A DNA stretch of 44,378 bases from Opitutia bacterium (GTDB taxonomy: Bacteria > Verrucomicrobiota > Verrucomicrobiia > Opitutales > Opitutaceae). The position numbers were made by a program, and so were the translations under genes. A model generated the notes under the pieces. The model was not told where the DNA came from. It worked only from the letters and a program-made list of their open reading frames with translations, and did not search any database. Each line of letters begins with the position of its first letter. Positions within the stretch are counted from its first letter, which is position 1. Positions 9,919-20,200 of the stretch are shown piece after piece. The stretch lies in NCBI GenBank assembly GCA_947452315.1, contig CANGCX010000012.1, positions 1 to 44,378 on the forward strand. The letters are read 5' to 3'.

Positions 9919-10842
9919 TTAATGCGCTGCGAGGTGTTTCGCGAGAAAGGCCAAAGCTACGGGGCGCAGGTCGCGGGAGAGTGCCTTTTTGTTCCAGAAC
10001 TCAAAATCAAACGTATGGCCGGCTCCCTCGACTAATATAAATTGGTGTTCGGCACCTATGCGGACAAGAGCTCCGGCCAAGGTCCAAGATTGGCCGATAT
10101 CGACTGTGCCATCAATGAGGCCGTGGATGATGAGTACAGGTGGAGCATTTTTTGTTATGTGAGACACTGGCGAGGCGAGGGTAAAGACGGAGTCGTCCAT
10201 GCTCGAAGCGCCGAAGACTTTGAGGTCGCCGCCGGGCTTGCGTTTGCCATTGGGTACACCCTTGGCGTCGGTTTCCAAGCGCGTGAGTAGGCTGGCCGGA
10301 CCGTATAGATCGATGATGCAGCGCACTTGGCTCGAAACCCCAGGGTAGGGCGTGGCTTGGGCCGCGGGTTCAAACTCCGCTTGGTCCGCCGTGAGGCCCG
10401 TCATCAACGCGAGGTGGCCACCTGCTGAGCCGCCGGCCACGGCGATGCGCTTGGGATCGATTTGATAGTCGGCTGCATGCGAGCGCAGAAAGCGGACGGC
10501 GTTTTTGCAATCGTGCAGGTTGGTCGGCCACGCGCCGTCCCCGAGGCGATAGTCGATGCTGACTGCGACGTAGCCGGCGGCGGCCAACGTGCCGCAGATT
10601 TCAGCGGCGCGGGTTTCGTTTTTGGTGCCACCAGTCCAGCCGCCGCCATGAATCCACACGACGGCTGGGGCGAGGGTGCCGGCGGGGAGCGCGGCAGGTA
10701 GGTAGATATCAAGTTTCTCGGCCCGATCGGCAGTAAGAAAGGTGACGTCTTTTAAAATACGCGGGGTTGATTCAGCGGCGGGAACGGAGCTGATCAGTGA
10801 CAGCGCGAGAGCAAACAAGGCAAAAGAAGCGATGCGGGGCAT
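9919..10842 (-). CDS. secreted alpha/beta hydrolase, carbohydrate-esterase-like
   Basis: 307-residue hormone-sensitive-lipase/BD-FAE-like esterase. The oxyanion motif WIHGGGW sits around residue 70 and the nucleophile elbow is VAGGSAGGH. The acid is likely the Asp in HGLIDGTVD and the base the His in EGAGHTFDF. The ATG at 10842 is preferred because it opens on a signal peptide (MPRIASFALFALALSL, then VPAAE). A longer frame to 10929 would begin inside the ppdK terminator region. It probably removes acyl groups from plant or algal polysaccharide. Confidence 0.83.
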   Translation of the reverse strand: MPRIASFALFALALSLISSVPAAESTPRILKDVTFLTADRAEKLDIYLPAALPAGTLAPAVVWIHGGGWTGGTKNETRAAEICGTLAAAGYVAVSIDYRLGDGAWPTNLHDCKNAVRFLRSHAADYQIDPKRIAVAGGSAGGHLALMTGLTADQAEFEPAAQATPYPGVSSQVRCIIDLYGPASLLTRLETDAKGVPNGKRKPGGDLKVFGASSMDDSVFTLASPVSHITKNAPPVLIIHGLIDGTVDIGQSWTLAGALVRIGAEHQFILVEGAGHTFDFEFWNKKALSRDLRPVALAFLAKHLAAH

Positions 10843-10927
10843 GGTGCATTTCAATACGGCTGGAGGGCTTGATTCAAGCGTCATGGTGTTCGGCTCGATG
10901 GGTGAGGTAGCAACGAGCCGAGCGTGC

Positions 10928-10971
10928 ACAAAAAAGCCCCACGCCGGTGAGGGCGCGGGGCTGAGATTTTT
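10928..10971 (-). terminator. Rho-independent terminator of ppdK
   Basis: On the minus strand a GC-rich hairpin (arms AGCCCC and GGGGCT at the ends of 10935-10962, with further inner pairing) is followed by a run of T residues (plus-strand A run at 10928-10934). It lies 32 bases beyond the ppdK stop. A plus-strand T run at 10967-10971 makes it partly bidirectional. Confidence 0.85.
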
Positions 10972-11002
10972 GCCAAGATGCGGACTGAAGCCGCGTAGCG
11001 AA

Positions 11003-13789
11003 TTACTTCTTCTTGGTGGCGGAGCGCTTTTCCTCGATCGCAGCTTGAGCGGCGGCGAGGCGGGCGACCGGCACGCGGTAAGGCGAGCAGGACACGTAGG
11101 TCAGACCGACCTTATGGCAGAACTTAACGGAATCGGGGTCGCCGCCGTGTTCGCCACAGATGCCTAGCTTAATGCCAGGACGGGTGGCATTGCCCTTTTC
11201 GCAGGCAATCTTCACGAGTTGGCCAACACCGGATTGGTCGATCGAGGCGAAGGGGTTCTTCTTCACGATTTCGTTTTCGGTGTAGGCGCCGAGGAAGGAG
11301 CCGGAGTCGTCGCGCGACATACCCAAGCAGGTCTGCGTGAGATCGTTGGTGCCGAAGCTGAAGAACTCTGCGGTCTGAGCGATTTCGTCTGCGGTGAGGG
11401 CGCCGCGCGGAATCTCGATCATGGTGCCGACGGAGTAGGCAATCTTCACCTTCTTTTCTTTCTGCACGAGGGCAGCGACTTCGTGGACGATGGCTACTTG
11501 GAGATCGAGCTCCTTCTTGAAACCGACGAGCGGGATCATGATCTCAGGCTTGGCTTTGAAGCCAGCCTTGGTCGCATCGGCGGCGGCCTCGAGGACGGCG
11601 CGGGCTTGCATGCGGGTGATCTCTGGGAACTTGATGCCGAGGCGGCAACCGCGGAAGCCGAGCATGGGGTTGAACTCATGCAACTCGTGGACGCGGTGCA
11701 TGATCTTCTCGACCGGGATGCGGAGCTTACGGGCGAGATCCATTTGCTGTTCCTTGGAGTTGGGGAGGAACTCGTGGAGTGGAGGATCGAGGAAGCGGAC
11801 GGTCGCGGGATAGCCTTTGAGGGCTTTGAAGATGCCGTAGAAGTCGTCGCGTTGGTACGGGAGGAGCTTGGCGAGGGCGGCTTCGCGATCCTTGAGGTTG
11901 TCGGCGAGGATCATCTCGCGCATGGCGTCGATGCGGTCGCCTTCGAAGAACATGTGCTCGGTGCGAACCAGGCCGATACCGACGGCGCCGAACGCCATGG
12001 CTTCAGCGGCTTGCTTCGGCGTGTCGGCGTTGGTGCGAACGCTCATCTTGGTGGACTGGGCGCACCATTTCATGAGCTGCACGTAGTTCTTATATTTTTC
12101 GGTCTTTTGAGCTTCTTTGTCGTCGCTGAGGAGACCGGAAATGATTTCGGAAGGAGCAGTCTTGATTTGGCCGGCGTAGACCAGACCGGAGGTGCCGTCG
12201 ATCGACAGGAAGTCACCTTCTTTAAAGGTCTGGCCGTCGATGGTGGCGGTCTTTGCATCGTAATCGATGGTGACGCCAGCGGCGCCGCAGACGCAGACTT
12301 TGCCCATTTGACGAGCGACAAGCGCAGCGTGGGAGGACACACCACCGCGAGCGGTGAGGATACCTTCGGCTGCGATCATGCCGCGGAGATCTTCCGGGGA
12401 GGTCTCGACGCGAACGAGGAGAACTTTCTCGCCTTTATCAGCGGCCTGCACGGAGCGGTCGGCGTTGAAGTAGATCTTGCCGGTGGCAGCGCCGGGGCCG
12501 GCGGGAAGGCCGGTGGCAATAACCTTGGCTTTCTTAACTTCGGCCAGATCGAAGATGGGGGCGAGCAGTTGCTCGAGTTGATCGGCGGGGTTGCGCAGAA
12601 CTGCGGTTTCCCAGTCGATTAGTTTTTCACGGACCATGTCGGCGGCGAATTTAAGGCCGGCGGCGGCAGTGCGTTTGCCGTTGCGGGTCTGCAGCATGAA
12701 CAGCTTGCCTTCTTGGACGGTGAACTCGATGTCCTGGACGTCCTTGAAGTGTTTTTCGAGGGTGGCGCGGACTTTGAGCAGTTCCGCGTAGCTCTTGGGC
12801 ATGACGTCCTTGAGCTTGATTACAGGCTCGGGAGTGCGGACGCCGGCGACCACGTCTTCGCCCTGAGCGTTGACGAGGAATTCGCCGTAGAATTCGTTGG
12901 TGCCATTGGCGGGATTGCGGGTGAACGCGACGCCCGAGCCGGAGGTTTCGCCGGTGTTGCCGAAGACCATGGCTTGAACGTTAACGGCGGTGCCCCATTC
13001 GGTTGGAATGTTATATTTGCGGCGGTAGACGCACGCGCGGTCATTCATCCACGATCCGAAGACGGCGCCAGCGGCGCCACGGAGTTGATCCCAAGCGCTG
13101 TTGGGGAAGGCTTTGCCGGTTCGTTCTTTGACGAGAGCCTTGAAGCGTTTGATAAGTTCTTGTTGGTCGGCGGCGGTAAGTTTGGAGTCCTCGATGTCGC
13201 CGTGGTAAACTTCGTGTTTGTAAGAGTGGATGGTGTGCTCGAATGGATCGTGATCTTCGCCTTCGCGTTTTTGCACGCCCATGACGACGTCGCCATACAT
13301 TTGGATGAAGCGGCGGTAGCAATCGTAAGCAAAACGGGAGTTACCGGTAGCCTTTTCAAGAGCGAGAACAGTCTCGTCGTTTAGACCGAGATTGAGGATC
13401 GTGTCCATCATGCCAGGCATGGAATCGCGGGCGCCTGAGCGCACGGCCACAAGCAGGGGCATGCCAGTTTTAGCACCGAAGGTGGTGCCCATGATCTTCT
13501 CCATGTTGCGCACGCCGGCTTCCATCTCTGCTTGGAGGGTCGCTGGGTAGGTGCGCTTGTTGGCGTAGTAATAAGTGCAGACTTCAGTCGTGATCGTGAA
13601 GCCGGGAGGCACGGGCAAACCGATGCGGGTCATCTCGGCGAGGTTTGCGCCCTTGCCACCGAGGAGCGCTTTCATCGTGCCATTGCCGTCGGCTTTGGCA
13701 GCGCCCCAGGTGTAGACGTATTTAGGCGCCTTCTTGGAGGCGGATTTCTTCGCGGGAGCGGGCTTCTTTGCTTTGGATTTAGCGGCCAT
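11003..13789 (-). CDS. ppdK: pyruvate, phosphate dikinase
   Basis: Interconverts pyruvate + ATP + phosphate with PEP + AMP + pyrophosphate. The 928 residues cover the ATP-grasp domain ([10 protein letters not shown] near 43; [15 protein letters not shown]), the swivelling phosphohistidine domain ([16 protein letters not shown], catalytic His about residue 487) and the PEP/pyruvate barrel ([15 protein letters not shown]; catalytic Cys in GICGEHGG, about 877). The protein starts with an unusual Lys/Ala-rich tail of about 24 residues before the conserved KYVYTWG. It stands alone as a transcription unit, with a strong terminator behind it. Confidence 0.97.
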   Translation of the reverse strand: MAAKSKAKKPAPAKKSASKKAPKYVYTWGAAKADGNGTMKALLGGKGANLAEMTRIGLPVPPGFTITTEVCTYYYANKRTYPATLQAEMEAGVRNMEKIMGTTFGAKTGMPLLVAVRSGARDSMPGMMDTILNLGLNDETVLALEKATGNSRFAYDCYRRFIQMYGDVVMGVQKREGEDHDPFEHTIHSYKHEVYHGDIEDSKLTAADQQELIKRFKALVKERTGKAFPNSAWDQLRGAAGAVFGSWMNDRACVYRRKYNIPTEWGTAVNVQAMVFGNTGETSGSGVAFTRNPANGTNEFYGEFLVNAQGEDVVAGVRTPEPVIKLKDVMPKSYAELLKVRATLEKHFKDVQDIEFTVQEGKLFMLQTRNGKRTAAAGLKFAADMVREKLIDWETAVLRNPADQLEQLLAPIFDLAEVKKAKVIATGLPAGPGAATGKIYFNADRSVQAADKGEKVLLVRVETSPEDLRGMIAAEGILTARGGVSSHAALVARQMGKVCVCGAAGVTIDYDAKTATIDGQTFKEGDFLSIDGTSGLVYAGQIKTAPSEIISGLLSDDKEAQKTEKYKNYVQLMKWCAQSTKMSVRTNADTPKQAAEAMAFGAVGIGLVRTEHMFFEGDRIDAMREMILADNLKDREAALAKLLPYQRDDFYGIFKALKGYPATVRFLDPPLHEFLPNSKEQQMDLARKLRIPVEKIMHRVHELHEFNPMLGFRGCRLGIKFPEITRMQARAVLEAAADATKAGFKAKPEIMIPLVGFKKELDLQVAIVHEVAALVQKEKKVKIAYSVGTMIEIPRGALTADEIAQTAEFFSFGTNDLTQTCLGMSRDDSGSFLGAYTENEIVKKNPFASIDQSGVGQLVKIACEKGNATRPGIKLGICGEHGGDPDSVKFCHKVGLTYVSCSPYRVPVARLAAAQAAIEEKRSATKKK

Positions 13790-13849
13790 GTGGATGGGTT
13801 ATACGGTTGAGAAAAACGGAGGGTTTGCGACGAGCGCAGAAGCTAAGAC

Positions 13850-13877
13850 TGAAAACGTCCGCCCTGTGCGCTGTCAA
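13850..13877 (-). promoter_or_regulatory. possible ppdK promoter
   Basis: A perfect -35 hexamer TTGACA is read on the minus strand at 13877-13872, about 80 bases upstream of the ppdK start. About 17 bases downstream is only a weak -10 match (TTTCAG), so the -10 assignment is doubtful. The 142-base gap from 13790 to 13931 otherwise shows nothing identifiable. Confidence 0.3.
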
Positions 13878-13931
13878 CGGTGCAGGCGCTGAGGAATTCA
13901 TGGCTGTAGCTCTGCTTTAGGCACTGAAAAT

Positions 13932-14351
13932 TCAGCGCCAAGCCAGCAGGATGGCCCCCGCTGTGATTAAACTGCCACCCAGAGCGGTTTTCCAGGTTAA
14001 CGATTCCCCGAGAAACAACGCGGCTAGAATGAGTACGAAGACGACGCTAAGTTTGTCGATGGGAGCGACTTTACCGACCTCGCCGAGTTGGAGTGCGCGG
14101 AAGTAGCACAACCAAGAGCAACCGGTCGCTAGGCCGGAAAGAATAAGGAACAGCCATGTTTTGCTTGAGATACCAAGAATGGCGCTCGCGGGTTGTGTGG
14201 CTAAGGTTACGCCCCAAGCGAAAACGAGTACGACGCCGGTGCGTATCGCTGTGGCTAGATGTGAGTCGACATCTTTGACCCCTACTTTGGCTAATATGGC
14301 GGTGAGTCCGGCGAAAACCGCAGATAAGAGCGACCAAGTGAGCCAATTCAT
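13932..14351 (-). CDS. half-size EamA/DMT-superfamily membrane protein
   Basis: 139-residue inner-membrane protein with four to five hydrophobic helices and one EamA unit (MNWLTWSLLSAVFAGLTAIL at the start; LGESLTWKTALGGSLITAGA at the end). Full EamA transporters carry two such units in one chain of about 300 residues; this one probably dimerises like SMR-type half transporters. The ATG at 14351 fits the family N-terminus; an in-frame extension to 14471 would run back to the edge of the tRNA-Tyr region and is rejected. Substrate unknown. Confidence 0.8.
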   Translation of the reverse strand: MNWLTWSLLSAVFAGLTAILAKVGVKDVDSHLATAIRTGVVLVFAWGVTLATQPASAILGISSKTWLFLILSGLATGCSWLCYFRALQLGEVGKVAPIDKLSVVFVLILAALFLGESLTWKTALGGSLITAGAILLAWR

Positions 14352-14373
14352 CGTAGAGTGATTAGTTAAAGTT

Positions 14374-14400
14374 AAAAAAACCCTGAGGCAATTTCGGGGT
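14374..14400 (-). terminator. terminator-like hairpin in the eamA leader
   Basis: On the minus strand ACCC (14400-14397) pairs with GGGT (14383-14380), with GA/TC inner pairs across one mismatch, and is followed by seven T residues (14380-14374). It lies 23 bases before the EamA start codon. It could end a short upstream transcript or act as an attenuator. The stem is short, so this is tentative. Confidence 0.35.
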
Positions 14401-14482
14401 GAGACGAGAGGGCCGCAAGAAAAGGTCTGAAAAATATCTTGAACTCCGTGGGATGAGCCGAGAGCTTCCACATTCCCTAAAT

Positions 14483-14568
14483 GGTAGGATACTCAAGTGG
14501 CCAACGAGGGGAGACTGTAAATCTCCTGGCTTACGCCTTCTCTGGTTCGAATCCAGATCCTACCACCA
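14483..14568 (+). tRNA. tRNA-Tyr (GTA)
   Basis: Class II tRNA with an encoded CCA end. The acceptor arms GGTAGGA (14483-14489) and TCCTACC (14558-14564) pair fully. The anticodon stem GGAGA/TCTCC (14510-14514, 14522-14526) encloses loop CTGTAAA with anticodon GTA at 14517-14519. A long variable arm and the T arm (TCTGG TTCGAAT CCAGA) follow. Discriminator A is at 14565 and CCA at 14566-14568. Confidence 0.96.
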
Positions 14569-14573
14569 CTTTC

Positions 14574-14590
14574 ACCCCCGCAGGGGGTTT
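14574..14590 (+). terminator. probable tRNA-Tyr terminator hairpin
   Basis: A 6-bp stem ACCCCC/GGGGGT with a three-base GCA loop starts five bases after the tRNA CCA and is followed by two further T residues. The T-tract is short, so it may be a processing or pausing structure rather than an efficient terminator. Confidence 0.45.
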
Positions 14591-14607
14591 CAGCTGCACC
14601 GCACACG

Positions 14608-14642
14608 AGAAGGTCAGGGCCTTCTTGGAAGCCATGGCTTCC
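14608..14642. repeat. two adjacent small palindromes between tRNA-Tyr and the sulfatase
   Basis: The first has arms AGAAGG (14608-14613) and CCTTCT (14620-14625). The second, at 14627-14642, is a perfect 16-base palindrome GGAAGCCATGGCTTCC. No T-run follows on either strand. They may be protein-binding sites or 3'-end structures of the sulfatase transcript. Together with the tRNA and the eamA leader hairpin they account for the 14352-14673 stretch, which holds no protein gene. Confidence 0.5.
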
Positions 14643-14673
14643 TTCGCGATTACATCTTTTCTAGCTTTTAGGT

Positions 14674-16086
14674 TTAACGCGCTGCGGTTTTGAGTGTGGT
14701 GAAACGTAGTCTCATTTCCGCCAAAGTGGTGGCGTAACTGGGATCAGCGACAAGGTTGTGTGTCTCGGAGGGATCCTTTTTCAGGTCGAAGAGCTCCTCG
14801 AAATTAAAATCGGGCCAAAAGAGGTATTTGGCGTCTTTGCGCACGAGGGCCTGTGAGGAAGGGATAAAATTGATGTTATTAATCGTGGCGTGTTCGTAGA
14901 AAAATTCCGTGCGCCAGGCCGGTGGTTGGGCGTTGAGATAAAGTGGGGCCAGGTCGCGCCCTTGCATACGGGGTGGAGCCGCGATGCCTGCCGCGGCGAG
15001 GAACGTGGGTGCGAGATCGACGTTGAGCGTGAACGCATCGTCGGTACGACCGCGGTGAGAGACGGGCAAACGCGGGTCACGCACGATAAGCGGCGTGCGG
15101 ATACTTTCTTCATAAGGATACCATTTGTCGGCTAGCCCGTGTTCGGCGTGGAAGTAGCCGTTGTCGCCAGTAAAAATGATGAGGGTGTTTTCCAATGCGC
15201 CTTGGCGTCGAAGTTCTGCGAGCACGCGGCCGCAGGTAGTGTCGACCTCGGTGGCGAGTCGGTAATAATTTTTCATCATCGACTGATATTTTTCCGGCGT
15301 GTCGAAGCGCCAATGCCAGCGGCGGCGACCCTCATTTTCTTCGTTGGCGATAAAAGGTGGGAGGCGTTTGAAGAACGTGTCGCCGGCGGTCGGTGGTATG
15401 GGTATGACCGTGTCTTTGTAGAGTTCCATGCTGCCAGGTTGCGGCAGGTATTGAAGTGGATTTTGGTCCTCGGCATGTGTGGCGAAAAAAGCGAGGGTGA
15501 GGCAAAAGGGTTTGTTGACGGGCCGGATACGCAGAAACTCTAGGGCGTCATTTTCGTTTTTCTGGGTGACGTGAATCAGCGAGCCATCGGCTTGTTTCTG
15601 CCAATGCGTGGTTTGGTAGGAGCGGCCGAAATCAAATTTCTCCTTAGGGAATTTGCCGTTGTGCCATTTGCCGATGTGTCCGACGAAGTAGCCGTGTTCA
15701 CGGAGCAGCCCAGGGTAAGTTTCGGCCCAAGGGGTGGTGAAAAGGTTGAAAGCAGGGTTGCCATGGCGCGACATCCATTGGCCCGTGAACAAAGTTGCTC
15801 GGCTCACCCCGCAGATGGAGGTAGTGACGCAATTGTGAGTGAAGCGCACACCCTCGGCCGCGAGTTGGTCGAGGTTGGGTGTTTTTACGACTGGGTGGCC
15901 GGCCGCACCGAGTGTATCATGGCGCCAATCGTCGGCGTAGAGAACCAAAATATTTAGTGGTTTAGTTGCGGTCCCCGCGAATATCAGCGGCGCTAAGAAT
16001 AGACCGAGGCAAAGCGAAGCGACTGCGTATGGGAGATTTATTCGCACAGAAATCAGGGGTGGGGTTTTACGAGCATAAGTGATCAC
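14674..16086 (-). CDS. secreted sulfatase (S1 family, variant CxVxR active site)
   Basis: 470-residue arylsulfatase-fold hydrolase, likely desulfating a carbohydrate. The metal site [12 protein letters not shown] is near residue 50. The formylglycine position is the Cys in [13 protein letters not shown] (about 93), followed by HIGKWHNGK and [16 protein letters not shown]. The core is CGVSR, so the third position is Val instead of the usual Pro/Ala/Ser. The start taken is a GTG at 16086; a second in-frame GTG at 16047 would give a neater signal peptide ([15 protein letters not shown]). The gene is isolated, with a palindrome about 64 bases upstream and no visible sulfatase-maturing enzyme in the window. 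Confidence 0.88.
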   Translation of the reverse strand: MITYARKTPPLISVRINLPYAVASLCLGLFLAPLIFAGTATKPLNILVLYADDWRHDTLGAAGHPVVKTPNLDQLAAEGVRFTHNCVTTSICGVSRATLFTGQWMSRHGNPAFNLFTTPWAETYPGLLREHGYFVGHIGKWHNGKFPKEKFDFGRSYQTTHWQKQADGSLIHVTQKNENDALEFLRIRPVNKPFCLTLAFFATHAEDQNPLQYLPQPGSMELYKDTVIPIPPTAGDTFFKRLPPFIANEENEGRRRWHWRFDTPEKYQSMMKNYYRLATEVDTTCGRVLAELRRQGALENTLIIFTGDNGYFHAEHGLADKWYPYEESIRTPLIVRDPRLPVSHRGRTDDAFTLNVDLAPTFLAAAGIAAPPRMQGRDLAPLYLNAQPPAWRTEFFYEHATINNINFIPSSQALVRKDAKYLFWPDFNFEELFDLKKDPSETHNLVADPSYATTLAEMRLRFTTLKTAAR

Positions 16087-16149
16087 AAAAGCCCGCCCTC
16101 GGCGAAGCTGTAAAATTCTTTCCTTGTAGAATCGGCGCCTGCGCCCTGC

Positions 16150-16170
16150 TGACTTAGCAAAATTAAGTCA
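16150..16170. promoter_or_regulatory. perfect 7-bp inverted repeat upstream of the sulfatase
   Basis: Arms TGACTTA (16150-16156) and TAAGTCA (16164-16170) flank a seven-base AT-rich spacer. It sits 64 bases from the sulfatase start and directly beside the terminator of the next gene. An operator for the sulfatase is the simplest reading; a plain RNA hairpin is the alternative. Confidence 0.4.
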
Positions 16171-16171
16171 T

Positions 16172-16202
16172 AAAAAAACCGCCCAAAAACAGGCGGTTTT
16201 TT
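16172..16202 (-). terminator. Rho-independent terminator of the parA-mfd-ppiC run
   Basis: AACCGCC/GGCGGTT hairpin flanked by A- and T-runs (16172-16183 and 16192-16202), so it works on either strand. It lies 24 bases past the isomerase stop on the minus strand and is the first clear terminator after the long minus-strand gene run. Confidence 0.9.
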
Positions 16203-16226
16203 AACAAGTGCTGGGTTGGACTACGT

Positions 16227-17222
16227 TTAGTAGTGCTTTACGTAGCCGTTACGACGGAGGCGTTCGAGCCAACGTTCTTGGCTGCTCTGCGCCATCTGGG
16301 TGACGAGCATGCGCTCAATCTGGTCGCGCACTTCGTCGATGGCTTGGTTTCCGGCGTATTTGCGTTCTTCGGCGAAGAGGATGAAGCAGCCTTCTGAAAG
16401 CATGAGCGGGGAGGTGACTTCGCCGGGTTTAAGCACGAAGAGCGGGTTCTTGAAATCATCCTTCAAGTCGGAGCGTTTGACCCAACCCCAATCTCCACCT
16501 TTGGCGCGGCGGGAGTCTTGGCTGTATTCTTTGGCGAGGTCTTCGAATTTGGCTCCGCCCTTAAATTTGGAGATGATCTCATCGGCCTTGGTTTTAAGTT
16601 CGGCGTCGGTGGCGTTATCAGCGCGGGAGAGTTGGATGAGTCGGAGGTGAACGCCGTCCTCTTGGTAGAAGCGGTCCTTGTTTTCGCGATAAAACGTCTC
16701 GATGCGTACGGGGCTGACAACGCTCTGGGATTTCCGCTGCTGCTGCTGCATGTAGTGGAAAATGATGTCCTCTTCGACTTCCTTGCGGTATTCGCGCAGT
16801 GTGGTGCCTTTGGCGCGGAGGTATGCGAGGAATTTTGAGCGATCGTTGTCGAATTGCTCGCTTAGGATATCGGCGATGCGATTATCAACGTAGCTGGCGG
16901 GAATGTTACGGGCTTCTTTGCCGTCTTTTTCTTTCCGGAATTCTTTAATGATGAGAACCTTGTCGATGAGGTCTTGGATGACGCTATCCTGGAGGGATTC
17001 GATTTTTTCGTTAAACTCCTTTTCGTTGCGGGCGTCGCGCTGGATTTGCGGGATCAAGGGTGAGATTTCGCGGCGGATGTCATCTACGGTGATAACTTTC
17101 TCCTCAGCGATGGCGGCGATGCCATTGGCAAAGCGCATGTTCAACCCATCGTTCTGGGCCAAGGCCGTGAGGGCGCTGGCACAGAGAAAACCTAAAATTG
17201 TGAGACTACGACGATGCGTCAT
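16227..17222 (-). CDS. periplasmic peptidyl-prolyl isomerase (PpiC/SurA type)
   Basis: 331-residue parvulin-type foldase that assists outer-membrane protein maturation. It has a signal peptide (ILGFLCASALTALAQ), a SurA-like N-terminal chaperone region (about 30-180, including NEKIESLQDSVIQDLIDKVL) and one parvulin domain starting at VHLRLIQLSR and including AKGGDWGWVKRSDL and LKPGEVTSPL. The ATG at 17222 is chosen because it directly precedes the signal peptide and overlaps the mfd stop as ATGA, which implies translational coupling to mfd. Confidence 0.9.
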   Translation of the reverse strand: MTHRRSLTILGFLCASALTALAQNDGLNMRFANGIAAIAEEKVITVDDIRREISPLIPQIQRDARNEKEFNEKIESLQDSVIQDLIDKVLIIKEFRKEKDGKEARNIPASYVDNRIADILSEQFDNDRSKFLAYLRAKGTTLREYRKEVEEDIIFHYMQQQQRKSQSVVSPVRIETFYRENKDRFYQEDGVHLRLIQLSRADNATDAELKTKADEIISKFKGGAKFEDLAKEYSQDSRRAKGGDWGWVKRSDLKDDFKNPLFVLKPGEVTSPLMLSEGCFILFAEERKYAGNQAIDEVRDQIERMLVTQMAQSSQERWLERLRRNGYVKHY

Positions 17223-20200
17223 GGGGTCGGCAGGTTGTTCAAAAATGTAATGACTTCTTTTAAACGTAGAAGCGGCTGCGGTGCGGTCAACCGTGGAAAC
17301 CGGGTGCCGTGCATCACCCAATCATCACGCTGACCGCTGTGGCGCTGACACTTTAAGCGGTTGGACTCGGTTTCGACGGATAGAATGCCCTTTTGTTCCG
17401 CGCGGATGCGAATCTCTGTGACCAAAAGCAAGGCGCGAACTTCTTCACTGAATTTGCCGAAGCGATCGCGAAGGTCTGATTCGATCTGTTTTAGGGCAGG
17501 CAAAGTATCGGCAAGCGCGAGTCGGCGGTAAAAATCGATGCGCAGACGAGTCTCACTCACATAGCCAGAAGGAATTCGCGCCTGAATCCGCGCAACCGCT
17601 GGTCCTTCGTTGGCTGCATCTTCGGCATCCCGGATCGCTGTGTAACCGTCGCCATGGCGGCCGCGGCCGTTTGCCTCACGAGGGGTTCCTTCTCCGACGA
17701 AGACGAAATCGAGCTTTACGCTGGCGCGGATCGCGGCGGCGGTTTTTTCGCCTTTCAAACGGGCGACGGATTGGCGGAGCAATTGGCAGTAAAGTTCAAA
17801 GCCTACCCCGACAATGTGGCCGCTTTGTTCAGAACCAAGAAGGTTGCCCGCACCGCGCAGTTCGAGGTCGCGCATCGCGATGCGGAAACCCGCGCCAAGT
17901 TGATTATGCTGGCGCATCGCGGAGAGGCGCTGGCGGGCGATGTCGAGCAGCTTGGTGTGTCGATGCAACAGTAGGTACGCGTAGGCTTGGTGTTTGAAAC
18001 GCCCGACGCGGCCACGGAGTTGATAAAGTTGCGACAGACCGAAACGATCCGCCCCTTCGATGATGATCGTGTTGCAGTTAGGAATATCGAGGCCGCTCTC
18101 GATGATTGTGGTGCAAATCAGCACATGGTACTTCATCGCCACAAAATCGGTCATGATGTGCTCGAGGTCGGTCGGGTCCATCTGGCCGTGACCTACGCCG
18201 ATATTCAGATCGGGCATTAGCTCGCGCAGGCGCGCGGCTACGAGCTCGATCGTCATGATGCGATTGTGCAGGTAAAACACCTGGCCGCCCCGGCGAATTT
18301 CGTGCCGGATTGCATCAACGACGAGTTGTTCCTCGTAAGTTTTGACGATGGTCTGGATCGGGTGGCGGTTAGTCGGTGCAGTCTCGATGACGCTGAGATC
18401 GCGTGCACCGGTGAGAGCCATGTAAAGCGTGCGTGGGATCGGTGTGGCGCTCATTGAAAGCACATCGACCGTTGCGCGCATGCGCTTGAAGGCTTCTTTG
18501 TGTTTCACACCGAAGCGTTGCTCCTCGTCGATAACGACTAAACCGAGTTCGCGAAACTTTACATCGGCCTGCAATAGGCGGTGCGTACCGATCAGGATGT
18601 CTACTTGGCCGACGGCAGTGGCTTCGAGGATTTTTTTCTGCTCTGCCTTGGTGCGGAAACGGCTGACCATTTCGACGGCGATGGGATATCCGGCCATGCG
18701 TTCCCTAAATGTGTTGAGATGCTGTTGCGCGAGCACGGTCGTTGGCACCAGTAGTGCGACTTGGCGGCCGCCTTGGACGGCTTTAAACGCAGCGCGGATG
18801 GCTACCTCGGTCTTGCCGAAACCAACGTCGCCGCAGATGAGCCGATCCATCGGGCGCGTGCGCTCCATGTCGGCCTTGGTCTCGGTGATCGCGCGGAGTT
18901 GGTCGCGGGTTTCTGTGTACGGAAAGGAGCCTTCGAATTCTTTTTGCCACGTCGTGTCCGGCGGGCAGGCGAAACCAGGTTGAGCTTCGCGCTCGGCGTG
19001 GATGCGAAGTAATTCTGCGGCCAGATCGATCGTAGCACGCTCAGCGGCTTGTCGGGCTTTTTCCCAACGGCCCGAACCGATACGGCCGAGTTGAGGTTTG
19101 GTTTTGCTCAAGCCGACGTAGCGACTAATTAGGTGCGATTCCTGTAAGGGTACGTGCAACGTGACGTGCTCATCAAATTCGAGTGTGATAACTTCGCGCA
19201 CGCCTTGAGCTGTATCGAGTTTGGAAAGACCGCGGTAAAGTGCGATGCCGTGTTGGAGGTGGACTACGAAATCGCCTTCGACGAGTTCAGAAAAATCTAG
19301 GAGTTGATCGATCTGCGCGCGTTGAGCTGTGGCGCGAGTAGGGCCGGAGGCGCGTCGAGCGCGTTGACGGCCGAAAATTTCAGTCTCAGTTACAACGATT
19401 AGTCCTCGGGCTTCGGGTGCCAGCGGCGAAGTAGCGAGCGGCGAGTGATGTGTGAGGCGAAAACCTTCGTTGAGCCCGCCGCGCAGGAAAAGCGGTTTGA
19501 GTTTTTTGAGCGAAGAATCGTCCTCGAGGATTTCGCGTATGCGTTGTTCTTCGCCTTCTTTGGAAGCAACGATGACCAGAGCGTAACCCTCTTTTTTCCA
19601 AGCGGCGATTTGATGGAGAAAACGTGTGCGGGCCTCCACCTCGACTTGTAGGCGCTCCTGCGCCACGAGAGAATCGTCAGGATAAGAGCGATGGTGAGAA
19701 AGGCTCTCGGTGTCCCAGGTGAGCTCGGTGGCAGTGTCGGGGAGTAACGAAGTGGCTTCGTCTAGATCACTAAGGCCGAAGTGCAAAAAACACCGCGCGG
19801 CGAGCGGGGTGAAGCCATCGAAGCCTTCGCGGGCAAAACCGCTGAAGGAAGCTTCCAGTGCGGTTGGCTCAATCAATGCGAGATTCGAGGACGGCGGGAG
19901 ATAATCGGCTAGTCCAGTCTTGGCGGGATCGAGCTTAATGCGAGGTGAAGCGGAGAGCGTGATTCTTTCGATTTTCTCTCCGGAGCGCTGCGTGACGGGA
20001 TCGAAGGAACGGATTTCTTCCAGCTCGTCGCCGAAAAAATCGAGGCGGTACGGCTGCGTAGCAGTGACAGGATAAACATCGATGATGCCCCCGCGGATGG
20101 CGTAGTGGCCGGGTGCTTCACATACGGCTTCGGAGTCGTAATCGAGCGCACGTAGTTGCTCGAGCAAGCCGGTAAATGAGAGCGCTTCGCCCCGTACTAG

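Noticed and set aside
11219-12622. Long plus-strand open frame of about 467 codons opposite ppdK.
   Set aside because: It is a codon-phase shadow of a highly conserved gene: the protein is low in complexity (Glu/Gly/Val rich), has no family motif and no start signal.
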